Shown here one piece after another: positions 46,204 to 58,588 of a stretch of DNA of 64,000 nucleotides. The stretch spans positions 1 to 64,000 of the forward strand of contig SNVD02012909.1 of assembly GCA_013180625.2 (NCBI GenBank), read 5' to 3'. The position numbers and the translations under genes are program-made. Numbering within the stretch: the first letter of the stretch is position 1; each line of letters begins with the position of its first letter. The notes under the pieces are model-generated. The model was not told the DNA's origin, made no database searches, and saw nothing but the letters and a program-made list of their open reading frames with translations. The stretch comes from Boswellia sacra. Lineage: Eukaryota; Streptophyta; Magnoliopsida; Sapindales; Burseraceae.

Positions 46204-48045
46204 TCACCAAGTCTCTAAACAACACTTTTTGTCATCACTTGTTTGACTGAAAATTTTCAAACACTTTTCATTTCCTGTCACAGGTTTAGAACAAGCATAA
46301 TCATTATTTGAAGAAATATTAAGTGCAGCAACTTTGCAGTGAGTTTCATGTTTCTTAACCCAAACCTGTCGTGTCTTATGTGACTGTCTAAATTGACTTG
46401 CCTTTTTCTTTAAAAAATTTTGCAATTTATAGCATCTAGGTCTAATGTGACCTTTAACACCACAAAAATAGCAAGTAGGAACAAATTTTCTTACCTTTTT
46501 TAGATTCGTAATGAAAGAACTCATTGGGGAAGCAAAATCAGTCATGTTTTTAAAACTTGAGTTAGAAGTGTTACCTGAATTTGAAGCTTTAACAAACACT
46601 GTTTTTGATGTTGAAGCACTATTTTTTTCATCATACCCCAAACCATGTTTGATGAAGTTATCACGGCCTAAACTCAGAATTTGATCAAGCTTTGCTGAGC
46701 CTATCTTGAGTTGATTAAAGCACTTGTTTGCCTCATCCAATTCTGCAGTAATTTTTTGGATACATTCTGTTTTGTCTATCACAGCAACTTCCAGTTTTAT
46801 GATTTTTTCATCTGCAGATGCTATTTCACTCTTGATTACTTCTTGTTCATTCTGAAGAGTTTTGATCTGTACTTTCTGCTTCTCCCACATCTCATAAAGT
46901 GTATTATACGCCTCCTGAAGTTCTCCATAGTATTCAGCATCCTTCTCAGCATCTGACTCATCAATGTTTGATCTGTTCTGTTCTGTTATGTTAGACAGAA
47001 CATCTTCAAGTATGTCAGACATAACTGTTTGCTCTTTATCTGAAATAGTCCCATTGAATGCTAAAAAATTGTTGGAGTCGTCTTCATCTGTTTCTGAGTC
47101 ATCATCACTCTATGTTGCACACAAACTCTTTTTCTTCTTGTAACTAGGACACTCAGCTTGAATGTGCCCAAATCCCTTGCATTCATAACATTGAATTTGA
47201 CCTTTTTTCTCAATCTTCTCTTGATTTTTCTTTGCAAACTCTTTAAGAAATTTTCTAACATTAAAGTTCTCTGAATTTTTCTTCTTGAGATTTTTCTTCA
47301 TATTTTTGATAAAATTCTTTGTCATATGAGCAAGTTCATCATCGGAATCATCAAGATTTCTGTCATCATTTTCTCTTTTTTCTAAAGAAGAAATAAAGGC
47401 AATACTCTTTTCCCTCCTTCTTGACTTTAAAACCATCTCATATGCTTGAAGAGACCTAATCAATTTATCAACTTGCAACGATTTCACATTATTGCTTTCT
47501 TCGATAGCTCTGACCTTAGGCTGAAATTTTTCTGGTAAAGATCTAAGTATCTTGCCAATAATTTTAGCCTCAGTATATTCCTCACCAAGCATATAAGCAA
47601 AGTTTGTAATTTCACAAATTATAGTATGGAATTCACTAATGGTTTCTTCTTCATGCATAACTAAGTTTTCAAATGTAAAAGTTAAAGTAAGCAACTTAAA
47701 TTCTTTAACCCTTTGAGTACCTTCATTCTTTACCTCAAAGATATCCCAAGCTTCTTTTGCAATGGTGCACTTTGAAATTAATCCGAACTGTTGAAAGTTG
47801 ACAGCATTAAAAATTGTATTGATGCCTTTAGAATTCCATCCAGCAAATCGATATTCATCTTCACTTCACTCATTCTGTGGTTTCTCAATCTGCTTCGCAG
47901 CATCATTGGTTTTTGTTGAGGGTGTCTAGCCATGAACAATGCTCGTCTACACTCTTTCATCAATTGATTTGACAAAAGCTCTCATCTTGACTTTCCAATA
48001 AGCATAGTTTGCATCTTCAAGTAACGGTGGTTGACAAATGATCCT
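46204..48045 (-). pseudogene. Copia-type gag remnant with two zinc knuckles
   Basis: This is the capsid/nucleocapsid polyprotein of a Ty1/copia (SIRE-like) element. In order on the minus strand: a start region PPLLEDANYAYWKVKMRAFV; the UBN2 gag core ISKCTIAKEAWDIFEVKNEG and EKFQPKVRAIEESNN (to about 47460); a first CCHC knuckle CYECKGFGHIQAEC (about 47190-47150); an acidic linker; a coiled-coil stretch (46990-46700); and a second knuckle CYFCGVKGHIRPRC (about 46480-46440), ending at TAG 46206-46204. Stops interrupt it (three near 47860-47960, all Trp-type positions, and one at about 47111), plus at least one frame change near 47800. It belongs with the LTR at 38228-39133. Confidence 0.82.
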
Positions 48046-48914
48046 TTTTAAGGATTGACAAGTGGCGGATACGTACTCCGTGACTCTTAAAGTAAGTTTT
48101 TCAGTTCCATAAAAACTGTTGCTCACCTTGCATTAATTTTCTTTTCTTTTCTCTCATTTTCTTCACATGGATACCATTCTCTCGAATCTGTACACACATT
48201 TTCCCTCTTTTCCACAAAATGATTTGCTTAAAATTTACAAAGCTCAAGCAGAAAGACTAAGGATATTGATACGCAAGAGTATTCCCGCTGATTTAAGATG
48301 GTTAATTTAAGCGAAGGTTCGATTCTCTTATGAATTTTCAGCTGGCTTTGTTTCTCATATGCTAGGTTTAGGAAAAAGCTCTTACGCCAAAAACCGAAGA
48401 GTGAAAAGGTTACAAGTTTATTGCAAATGTGTAAGATGAACTTGTAACTAACGTTGCCGCTCATTGGGATTTTTGCCTAACAATTGAGAGGATAAGCTAC
48501 AATTCATCAAGAATGGATTGAGTAGGAAGTCTTTGGATAATATCCAATTGACTCTTGAGACGCATTTTTGTAGAATTATGCAGCGTGAAAATTTGAAATT
48601 ATGGACACAATTTCGAGAAGAGCATGCACATTACAGTCTCAAGAATCTGACTCAAAACGACCCTGTTTGCCAATTTACAGAAAACTGGATGGGAAGCATA
48701 TCCCCAACTTATAGAAGTTGTTTAATCTGTTTCTGTACGTAAAACTAGCGGAAGATGTGGGCCACAGTCATAGCTACCTGTTTATATGCATGGGTACTAT
48801 CATTTTTGAATTTTTATGTCTAACAGATGTCATCATTAGAATATCTTTTGCACTCCATAAATATGACATCTCTTGTTCTTCACTTCACACGTATAGTCAG
48901 AGAGTTGCATAGAG
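48046..48914. other. Upstream flank of the LOG pseudogene
   Basis: No recognisable coding sequence. The copia gag fades out near 48060 without a visible 5' LTR or primer site. Part of this stretch may be the 5' leader of the LOG-like sequence. Confidence 0.4.
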
Positions 48915-49521
48915 ATGGAGGGAACCTCAAAACATCAAATCCAAAAGATATGTGCATTCTATGGATCTCGATCTAAAAAAAGTTAAGAGTTTGTAGAAGT
49001 AGCAAATTATCTTGGTAGGTTATTAGCTAAAAGAAAGATTCATGTGGTTTATAGGGGAGGTAGCCTCAGGTTAATGGGTTGTGTGTCAACAATTGCACTC
49101 TTAGGAGATAGTCAAGTTTTAGGTGTTATTCCTAGAGCTTTAGTTGTAGAAAGCATCATTGAAAAAAAACTTGGGCAGTAGTTACAGGTCTCCTCTATGC
49201 ATGAATGCATGGCTTCAATGCTTATCAATTTGGATGCTTTTTTTGCCTTACCAGGTGGATTTGGTACTTTCCAGAAAATTTTTCAAATTGCCTCTTGCGC
49301 CCAACTGAATCTTCATCATAAACCCATAGGTTTGTTGAATGTTAAAATTTTTTTTGATCATTTGCTACGTTTTGCTATTAAAGTTGTAGAACATAGCTTT
49401 ATCCCACATTTTAAGCGATAGATCCTTGTTTCTGCCACTACTGCTAATGAATTACTTGACAAATTATAAGTAGTTGGGTATGAACCTGACCCAACAATAC
49501 CTCAAATTAATTGGTCTGGGG
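48915..49521 (+). pseudogene. Intronless LOG (cytokinin-activating enzyme) pseudogene
   Basis: LOG enzymes release active cytokinin from the riboside 5'-monophosphate. From ATG 48915 one frame reads IQKICAFYGSRSKKS, VANYLGRLLAKRKIHVVYRG, GSLRLMGCVSTIALLGDS, VLGVIPRALVVE, FALPGGFGTFQKIFQIASCA and HHKPIGLLNVKIFFDHLL, ending YEPDPTIPQINW. That spans essentially the whole of a roughly 210-residue LOG with no introns and no frameshift. Four in-frame stops occur (after SRSKKS, near 49179, 49419 and 49468). The signature PGGxGTxxE has Lys in place of the catalytic Glu, and the first GG pair is RGG. Plant LOG genes normally have several introns, so this looks like a retrocopy. Confidence 0.82.
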
Positions 49522-49574
49522 GACACAAAAAAAGTGCAAATTGGATCGGACACTACTTTTGTAATTTTTCTTAT

Positions 49575-49650
49575 CTTTTGTTTTATTTGTGCTATTTTAT
49601 TTTACATGTCTTTCAGGTCCTCTCTTTTGAGGACAATGTTTCATTTGGTT

Positions 49651-49685
<35 letters not shown>

Positions 49686-49867
49686 GAGGAAGGATAGTAG
49701 ACATAAGTGTGTCTCATATTTTTCTCTTGCCAAAAAAAAAAAAAAAGTGAGTAAGTAATTAGATTCAGAGTGACGGTGTAAGGAGTTCAATTCCTCTTGA
49801 GACGAATTTTGGGTTAGGAATGGTAAAGTAAAGAGGGCCATTTTGAACTCTTGAAGCCCATTCTAAT
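49575..49867 (+). mobile_element. 3' end of a Tat/Athila-like gypsy interior
   Basis: The phrase CAGGTCCTCTCTTTTGAGGA followed by CAATGTTTCATTTGGTTTTGG is typical of sequence just after the pol frame of Tat/Athila gypsy elements. A run of 32 G follows (49653-49684), then A-rich DNA. The element continues beyond the hAT insertion at 49868-50926 to an LTR at about 51931. Assignment is from memory of these elements. Confidence 0.5.
49653..49684 (+). repeat. Run of 32 consecutive G
   Basis: An uninterrupted homopolymer of G sits where gypsy elements usually carry a shorter G-rich tract. It could fold as a G-quadruplex. Its exact length may be affected by sequencing error. Confidence 0.85.
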
Positions 49868-50934
49868 TAGGGTGGGTTCGGGCCGGGATGGGGATATGCC
49901 ATCCCCATCCCCATCCCCAATTTGAAAATTAATCCCCATCCCTGCCCCATCCCCAATTTAAAAATTAACCTCCATCCCCATCCCCATCCCTAATTTTTTA
50001 AATCATCCCCATCCCTAATCCGCCCCAAGTAACATATAATAATTTCATTTTTTTTTTGTTGAATTATATTTTAGCATTTTCCTCAACATTGCAACTACAA
50101 GTATTAACAATTTTTCAACTTTTGATTAACTTCACTTTTAAGCTTCCAAAATAGAGCAATGCTGATTTTCTAATTTTTTATAATCAATCTATTAATCCAA
50201 TTGGCCTAAAATTTTACAAAAACATCGTAAACACCTTTATCTTTAAGCTTGTCAAATCTAAAAAATTTTTGAAAAATAAAGGTATTTTAAAATAATTTAT
50301 ATTTTGGGGTCTATCAGTTTTATCAAAAGCTTTTAGGATTGACCTCTCTTCATTTGTAAATACATAAAAAATCCCAATTAAGTCATAACATTACAAAAAT
50401 TTGTAAGATCAAACTAGACTTAAAGACGATAATATATATGCCAAATTTCATAATTTTTTGATATGTCTAGGTAGCTCAAATAAGTTTTGAAAAACTAATC
50501 CCCTCTAGAAAAATAAAAAACCCAGAGTTGCAGAGTCATTTTCAAAAATTCATAAAAAATCAAATACTCCACATTTTTTAGTGAAAAAAATTTTAAACAA
50601 ACCTTTGAGATGTCTATTTTAACATATATAAATTTGAAAAGCAAAATCAAATTAAAATTATTACATAAATTTTTATAATCCTTTACTATCCTCTAGAAAT
50701 AAGGTTGATGTTTTTTCTTTTATCAATTCTATATACACACAAACACACACACATTCGGGGAACAGGCCGGGCCGAGTTGGGGAACACAATCCCCATCCCC
50801 GTCCCCATTTAATTTCGAAAAAAATTTTCATCCCGCCCCATTCCCCATTTATTACTCCCCATCCCCGGCCCAAACGGGCTAGGGAGTTGCGGGGACCCAT
50901 CCCCATGGGGATTGGTCCCAGCTCTAATTCTAAC
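49860..50934. mobile_element. Non-autonomous hAT element 2
   Basis: The element 49868-50926 (1,059 bp) begins TAGGGTGGGTTCGGG and ends GGTCCCAGCTCTA. It has the 8-bp duplication ATTCTAAT/ATTCTAAC (49860-49867, 50927-50934; one mismatch). Its arms are arrays of CCCCATCC and GGGGATGGGG-type words; the core is AT-rich. A short CACACA tract lies near 50736. It is inserted in the gypsy remnant. Confidence 0.82.
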
Positions 50935-51234
50935 TAATTTGTCATTTGTTTTGATTTTGCACTTTTAAAGACTCATTTTAGCTAATATGATATTATTTAG
51001 CTTTGATTTTTGAATTTTATAACGAGGTTGTTTAATTCACTTCACTTTGAATTATTCAAATTTATGAACTCTCACAACTTTATCATTTAATAAACTGTTT
51101 GCTCATGCATTCATTAAGCAAGTATTCATGAACTTTTTTTCACACACACACATATCTTGATGCATGATTGTGGGTTGCAAAATGAAATATTGCAATATTT
51201 GAGTTCTTTTATTTTGTTTAGGATAATAACAAAA

Positions 51235-53490
51235 AGAAGGGGAAAGTTAAAGACAAAAAGAGAAAAAAAGAGAAAGTAAAAAAAAAAGAAATAAACAAAT
51301 AAGCAATTATGGATAAGTTTGGTCTAGTAGCCTTCTTAATTCAAGCAATTAAGCCCGAGAGGTGCCTCAACACCTAATACCCTAAGACCAACTAGTTTGG
51401 GATCTATTGGCTCAAAGCTCGCTACATGGATTAAGGAGAAAACTTAAGAGGATTGAACATTGCACTATCCATAATTTTCTAAGCAAAAAATAAAGCATCG
51501 ACGAACCCGAGTTGTTAAGCTCACAGGGGTGTCTTAACACCTAATTCCCTAAGGCCAACTGGTTTGGGAGTCATTAGTCTAATGCTTGTTACATGGATTA
51601 AGAATGCAGTGTTTTTTTCAAAAAAAAAACAGAAGAGGAATTGATAAATGGCCCCTACCAAATGATGTTAGCCTTGACAAATATTAGAACCGATATGGCT
51701 TCTTTCTAAAAAGCCTCATAGTCATGTATTGACTGAGCACAAAAAAAAAAGGTTTGTTAATATCTTGACTAAACGGTACATAAGTCTTTAAAAAAAATGG
51801 TGAGAGTTTGTTCATTTGGATAGAATCAAGAAGAGTGCAATAATAGCCACCTTGGATGTAAAATTCTATAAATCATTACTGAATAATAACGCTTTAATTG
51901 ATAGGGACTAGCAATAAGTTGGTTAGGGGGTGTGATGAACATCTAAATATATATACTTAATAAGAGCTTAATTCATCATATTACACTAATAGTGTCATTA
52001 AATTCCTCAACTTAAGCATATTTGTAGTCTTTGCATCTTTTGAATTAGCTTCATCTTAATTTCAGTTTTTGTTATAGGTTCGATAAAATATGCATAACTT
52101 TCTATTTATAGATCAAAATAGTACAAATCTTTATTTTTTGAAAAGCTAATTAAAATATTTACAAGATTGTATTTCACATGTATTATCAAATTCAGGCTTT
52201 TATTGGACCAAAAATGGGCATGAAGTAAACCCATTTGCAGTTTCAGCCAAGTCTGATCATGCCTCCGTATTTTGATCATATCTCTTGATATACGTATCCA
52301 AATCATATGAATCAAGATGTTATAGAAAGCTGAGAGAAATATCTACAACTTTCATGCGGACAAGTGATCAATATTTTAAATATTTTGATGTCAAAATCAA
52401 TAGTCAAAGTTGGTGCATATGATGATCCCAATTGTCAACAAGATATTTTACAATTGTTCCTTTGTAATGTGACAAGTTTGCCCCTGAATGTATCTATAAA
52501 TAGAGAGGCATTGTAACCTATTAAGGCATCTTGGTTCTTGGCTGGGATCTATTAATATTGTGTTTTCTCTCTTATGTTTTGTTCTTTTGATGTTATTAAT
52601 AAATCATTTTCTTCTTGCGATTTATTTTCTTTCTTGCATAATGTCTTGCTAAATTCTCTCTTGCTAAGGTGAAAGGGTGAAACCCTTGATATAAGAATAA
52701 GGATTTTCTAATCCTTTAATATGTGCTTAAAAATCATAATCTTGTGTTTTTTATTTTATATATTTTATATTTATTTTTTTAATCAATCTTGACACCACTC
52801 GTAAAGTAGAGGTTTTAATCCATTGTAGACAATCCTTGGCATATCAAATGCTTGGAGCCTTTCTAAACGTCGTATGATTCTTCCTTACCGACACAAGTCT
52901 AATTAAGAACCTTGATTTATTGTAGACATAAGGTGATTGACAAGTTGGATGCTTGAACCCATTTACAAGAAGTGGTATAAATATTGGTAATGAAACAAAT
53001 ATAATTCATATAACTAAATGGACTTAAATGACATACCTTCCGATTGGAACCTCCTTGATGTTTGGATTCTACTTGAGTTATAATTAGGCTATTTATCCTT
53101 ATTTGATATATCAAGGGCGGATCCCCTAACTTTAGCTTTCATTATTATTGTGTTAATTCCTTTTACTTGTGTATTTTAAGTATTCTTGTTTAATACTTAT
53201 GAACTTTTTCTTTCATTTGCTATGGTAGGTTTTACCTCCTATTTCCATGGATGGTTTTACCACCTTTTATTTTTGTTTTACATTTGAATGGTCGGTTGTA
53301 CTGCCTACCATCTTTACTTTTATTTGTTAATATCATCTTATTAATTATTTGAATTATTCATATCATATTTCTCATCCTTTAGTTTACACTGCTAAATCCC
53401 CTTCCTCGTAGATCGACCCCGGTCTTGCTAGATTTATTACTTCGACACTCCTATACTTGGGAGATAATTCGTTTTTTGGATGTGTTACCA
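51235..53490 (+). mobile_element. Gypsy 3' untranslated repeats and 3' LTR
   Basis: After an A/G-rich stretch (51235-51300), two copies of a roughly 166-bp unit occur (near 51330-51450 and 51500-51600; words CAACACCTAATACCCTAAG and GCTACATGGATTAAG). These are known from the 3' regions of Tat/Athila elements. A purine tract GGTTAGGGGG precedes TGTGATGAACATC, taken as the LTR start (51931). The end is placed at TGTTACCA (53490), giving about 1,560 bp, with GTAGATCGACCCCGGTCTTG near the end as in other gypsy LTRs. The boundaries, especially the right one, are tentative. No second LTR is in view. Confidence 0.5.
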
Positions 53491-53679
53491 CCCCTGAAGT
53501 TTAGCTTAATATCATTCGAAAAGCCTCTTATGCAAATATATCAGCGCGGTCTCTAACGTTCACGTTTAAGCTTCATCTAGGGCTAGCTGACAGTTTCTGT
53601 TACATTTTAAATTAACGTTTTGAGTAAAAAAGTCTGTAATGCCCCTTGATACACATGCTCTAAACAGTTGGAGCCTAGC

Positions 53680-54374
53680 TTTCGGATTAGGGATGGCAAA
53701 AGTCCGGTGCGGGTGCGAGTTTGGCCATTCCGCACCCGGACCGGACTAAAAAAAATTTCCCCGGTCCCCGCAAATCCCCGGATTTTTTCCGGGTTTTTCC
53801 GGGTGCGGGTAATTCCGGGTTTTGGAATGTGACACCCGCACCCGGAAAAAATCCCCGGATTTTCCCCGCTTTTATTTTTTTTTTAATTTTTCAGGCCTTG
53901 AAAATGAATAAATAATATAATATGGGTGAATATCTCGTCAGCAGGGGGTTGGCAGCAATGGCAAAGCGCTTATACATTCTGTGTTGCAACCCAAGTTCGA
54001 GTCGCAACGCTGCTGGAAATTTTAATTTTAATTAAATATACAAAAGAATTGATTAATCAAAACTGTTTGTAAACACTAAAGCATAAAAACCGTGTGGCGT
54101 GGTGGTAAACAGCTGAAATCCAAATCAAGGTCATGTGTTCGAGTCGTGCAAACTACATATTTTTCTTTATAAGTAATTGGGCTTTCCGGGTGCGGGCCGG
54201 GGACGGGGTTTTCTCAGCAATACCGTCCCCGGCCCGCACCCGGGCCTGGGTGCACTTAGCAGCCCCGCACCCGGGCCTGATCACCGGAATTCCGGGGTTT
54301 TCCCCGGCCGGGCCGTGCGGGTAAAGTCCGGGTACCCGGCCCAACCGCGGAAAATTGCCATCTCTATTTCGGAT
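53680..54374. mobile_element. Non-autonomous hAT element 3
   Basis: The element 53688-54366 (679 bp) begins TAGGGATGGCAAAAG and ends AAATTGCCATCTCTA. It has the perfect 8-bp duplication TTTCGGAT (53680-53687, 54367-54374). The arms are built of CCGGGTGCGGG, CCCCGG and CCCGCACCCGG words, strikingly GC-rich. The core holds two tRNA-like segments. Confidence 0.9.
53945..54150 (+). other. Two tRNA-like (pol III promoter-like) segments in hAT 3
   Basis: Segment one has an A-box-like TGGCAGCAATGG (53950) and B-box-like AGTTCGAGTCG (53994). Segment two has TGGCGTGGTGG (54095) and TGTTCGAGTCG (54136). Spacing is 35-45 bp in both, as in tRNA genes and SINE heads. Neither folds into a convincing whole tRNA by eye, and no terminal CCA-ready acceptor stem is evident. 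Confidence 0.45.
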
Positions 54375-54724
54375 AAAGGAAGGAAATATTACTTAAATGC
54401 TCTTTTGAACTTCAAAAAGTGGGGAACCATAATAAAAACAAAATAGATTAAAATGATATTTTTGCCCTTCATTTTTTTTGAATGAAAGTTATGACCTTTG
54501 CAAAGTGAACATTGAGGGCTATATATAAAGCAGAAGACAGACAACAACTCATAATATAAAATCAAAAGCAAAACAGCAAGCCATCTTGCCATTCGCGTCA
54601 AGCTTCATTCACCTGAAAAAAACCTACACACCAGCAAACTCTAACGGGCAAAATCTCTATTTTGAAAACCCACATCAACCATGAGTTTCTTTTTATCACA
54701 TCCAAATACACAAATACTATATTC
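54375..54724. other. Spacer, no gene seen
   Basis: Short AT-rich sequence between hAT 3 and CACTA element 3. It includes a possible TATA-like stretch (TATATATAAAG near 54521), but I see no gene after it. Confidence 0.35.
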
Positions 54725-55599
54725 ACACACTACAAATTTTTTTTACATATTTATCACTTTCTATTTTTTTTATTTGATACTTTTTTTAAAAAGTGAAAAA
54801 TAAAACTTTAAACTAAAAGTCAAACCCGTTTTCTTACCTTATTTCTTACTTTTTGTCTTTTTCTATTCACATATTTATTATATTTAAAAAAAGTGTAACA
54901 AATACGTGACTGATATATTTATTTCTCTTTTTTTTTTCATTTCCTTCTATGTTTTATTTTCTCCCTCTTTGTGAAAATTTACCCTAGCCTTCATTCCCTC
55001 GTTCACCCAAATCATCAACCATGAAATCGCCATTGTCGCTCGAGTGGCATCAAACTAGATCACTCATCAATGCATCATTAGCAACTGGGTACGATGGCTT
55101 TCAAGGCAAAGAGGCTGGTTTAGAATCGCGCATTGACCCAGATCTGGGTTGAACCATTTCAAGTTTTTGTGTTAGTATTTGATCTATCTCTTCACAAACA
55201 CACACCTTTTATGGGTTTTTCCTTGCATACAATCAGTATTTCAAGCTAAAATTCATCTTTTTCTTCAAGAAGTTGGGTGCAGGTTATCGATCTCTATGTG
55301 GGCTTTACCGTCTTTACCACGCTGAGTTAGGTAAGCTGATCTTGTAATGCTATTTGATTTGTTTGTTTTTAGGGCTCTGAGCTATCTGCTTAGTTTAACA
55401 TTAAAATTTGTTGACTGAGAATTGCTTGTTTCAATTACGTTTGACCAATTCTTTTTATTTTCAGAGCCATGAAATAATGCCTTGTAAAGATCAATTTAAG
55501 TGTTTGATTTATAATGCTTTTATGTGATTTAGTTTAAAATCTTTTGATTCTTGTCATTTCGGCTTTTTGGTTTTGTGAGAAATGAAAATTTTGACACCC

Positions 55600-55985
55600 T
55601 TGCAGAATCATATGGATTAGGAACTTACATGTGTCCTCCACGGGAACCAATTCCACTTGTAGATACAGGAAAATTAAAAGCACTTCACACACATCAAAAG
55701 AAAATCTATTTTTGCTTGTAAAGTTTCGATCTTGAAAGCTTTGAAGGAAATTGAGTGTTTGGTAAATGTTAGTTAAAGGTGGTTGCTGAAACGTAGGTTA
55801 TATGCTTGCAACAAAGCGTGGCAGTGCCGGTGTTGGATATTAATAGCTATTTTGGTAAAGGAAGCAAGATTGAGGAGACTCAAGCTATTTTTACAATTTC
55901 ATCACTGGTTTCTTCTCCCAGAAGCTTCAATCAAGTTCAAGTATGGGAGTCAATTTCAACTGACTTGTCTAGCTCCCAAGTGGTT
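55600..55985 (+). pseudogene. Unrecognised captured exons in CACTA element 3
   Basis: After TTGCAG at about 55605 a frame reads ESYGLGTYMCPPREPIPLVD then TGKLKALHTH. After ACGTAG at about 55797 another reads CLQQSVAVPVLDINSYFGKG, KIEETQAIFTISSLVSSPRS and VQVWESISTDLSSSQ. Both look like exons with splice-like edges. A further block near 57549-57590 reads FGGKDGSHHEHQFQR. I do not recognise the proteins. Confidence 0.3.
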
Positions 55986-58538
55986 AGTTATTAGATCAAA
56001 TTTTACGCTTTTTTTCTGGTCAAAATTGATTTTTTTGTTTGAATTGATTTACTTTCTTGATTTTTATAGACTAGTTACTAGTTAGAGGATAGAGAAGAAA
56101 TTATGTTATGTTGTAGATATTGGTTGATTGCTTGATTATATTGATGTTCAACGCATTAAAATTATGTGAAGAATTTTACTGCTTTGTGGTATGTCGTAAG
56201 TTTGGATATCTTTGAAGTTAATTTGGACTAACTCAGTTAGACAATGGTTTTCAAAACTAGCACCCTGATCTCTATATTTAATAGATTTGGGTAACTTTGG
56301 GAGTTTTAATATTGGCTTTTGTTATAATATAGAGATCAAAGGTTATTTCTGGAAACACTTATCAATTTAAGTGCTAGTTAGCCTCAAAGTGTGTAAGTAG
56401 TCCAATTATAATTACGCAACTAATTAATGAAGTCTGCTGTTGTCTAAATTTTGTCCTTTCTATCACATGGGTTGAAAATAAGAACTTGCTTTTCTTCTTT
56501 AATGTAATAAAAGCTTTTAACTGAGTTATGGGTACAATGTCAAAGAAAAAAATATTCATATGCATAATTACATCTATGAAAGGTTGCATGTATTATCACA
56601 ATAGGTCATAAATAAATTAATATAATACAGAGAAAGATCTGTTTTGAAATTAGACATTAAATTTTATTAGATATCTTTAAATATCGCTAATGTTCATTTT
56701 GTTTGTTTATGATGAATTTATGATATACATATGTTGTGGTCAAATGCATTTAATTAAACATCAATAATGTGATGTAACCTCTATAACAAAAAGTCTCCAT
56801 AATCACAGCCATGCCAATTAGCACTAGCTACAAGGTACAATATCAGTTACAAATCCCTATCAGAGTCAACTAGCTTGAAATTTAACTTCTTTTTTCCATT
56901 TTTAAAGCTTTAATTAGTTGGCCTACTCCTATTGTTTTAAAGAAATTTATTTTTTTTTCCATTTTTAAAGTAAGCATTAATTGTATTAATGAAATGTACT
57001 TCTTAAAATAGTATTTTTAATATGTTTTCTCAAGAGGAAATTTTAATAATATGACCAGATTGTGGTTTAAACTGTTTTATTTTCTTCATTTACTTTCCAA
57101 ATGTTACTGTTTGTGATTTTATGTTTCCATGGTAATGATCATTGTGTGAGTGGTCTTTTGAATTAATTACTTGTCTTCACGTGGATTTTTTCGCTTTTTC
57201 TTTGTAGGATTTATCGATGCATGGACAAAGTATAATCATATATTATATCATGGGCAAAAATGGGAAATTTTTTTGTCTATGCATAAGGGCCATATATAGG
57301 CCAACCCGAAACCTCATCATCCAGCTCATTAAAATGATGTAAATGTAAATGGACTTGAAGGCCTCGAGCACATGTAAAAGCCTACATCTATATTTCATTT
57401 CTATATAAAGATTCATAAGCTTGTAAAATGACTTAATGGTGTGGTTTTCTTTTAAATGTTTTGCACGCTGCTATTATCACACTCAATTGTATTGTTACCT
57501 AACTTTTGCTCTTGAAGACTTTATTGTGTTGTGTTTTGTTGTTGAACAGATTTGGTGGAAAAGATGGCAGCCACCACGAGCATCAATTTCAGAGGTATTC
57601 ATCTTCAATGGCAACATATGTTATTATGTTGACACTAATGATTCAATTCTGGTTGATCATGGATGCAATCTTAGTGTTATTAATAACATCAAACTCCAAT
57701 TTTATAGCATCCTTCTCTCATGGTAATTCCATTCATCAATCGTTTCAATTGGCCTATTTCTTGAGCCAAAGTGTGTAAATGCTCAGGTATATCTTTAACC
57801 CTCTATAACTTATTAAAGATATGTCTCGTGATGAAACGTTCTCAATTCTCATCTTTCAAACTAGTTGGTTTAATTTATCCTACACTAGTTTTCTGGTAGA
57901 GATTTCAAAGCAAACATGCCCTAAAAAAATGCTTAAACAAGCCAAGTTAAAATCAACAAAAGTGAAGCAACTAATCAAGAAATTGTTAAAAGAAAATTAA
58001 AAATTAATCCAATATTAAAGGTTATTCTTATATTTGATTTTTGAGTTATTTATTTTAACACCAAGCTTGAATGATATGCTTGGAATCTGTTTATTCCTTA
58101 TAATATTTTATTACTCTAATAATAGAAAATTGGCTATAGGTTTTGTGTTACACCTATATATGCACAATCCACTTTAAGTTAAATAACTAATAATATAATA
58201 TTATATACTATACATGTTTTCATTCTTCTTTTATATGTAATATTATTAAATACAAAACACCAAAAGGTGAGACTTCCCTATCACAAATAAAATTTAGTCA
58301 TCGTTTATTGATTTTGAATACTTATATACGTGAATGTATTATAAGCAAATTATAGATTGATTTTGTATATTCTAGCGATCTCTATTATTTTTAATATTTT
58401 TTATGATATAAAAATTTCAATCAATTGAAATATTCAGCAAAGTAAATGGCTTTAGTTAAAGGTCTACTTGCATGGTAGGTTGTTGGCAGATAATGCATTA
58501 ATATTGAATGGCTTTCTTCCATCTGCCATTTGGCTTGG

Positions 58539-58546
58539 TGTATGTA

Positions 58547-58585
<39 letters not shown>
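58539..58585 (+). repeat. (TG)n(TA)n microsatellite
   Basis: A compound dinucleotide run, TGTGTG then TATATA, lies directly before the GLTP-like exon in CACTA element 3. Confidence 0.9.
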
Positions 58586-58588
58586 GCG

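Noticed and set aside
49641..49841. Minus-strand open frame with a polyproline stretch
   Set aside because: It is only the translation of the 32-G run.
53945..54150. True tRNA genes
   Set aside because: Box-like motifs are present but no complete cloverleaf or acceptor stem could be drawn.
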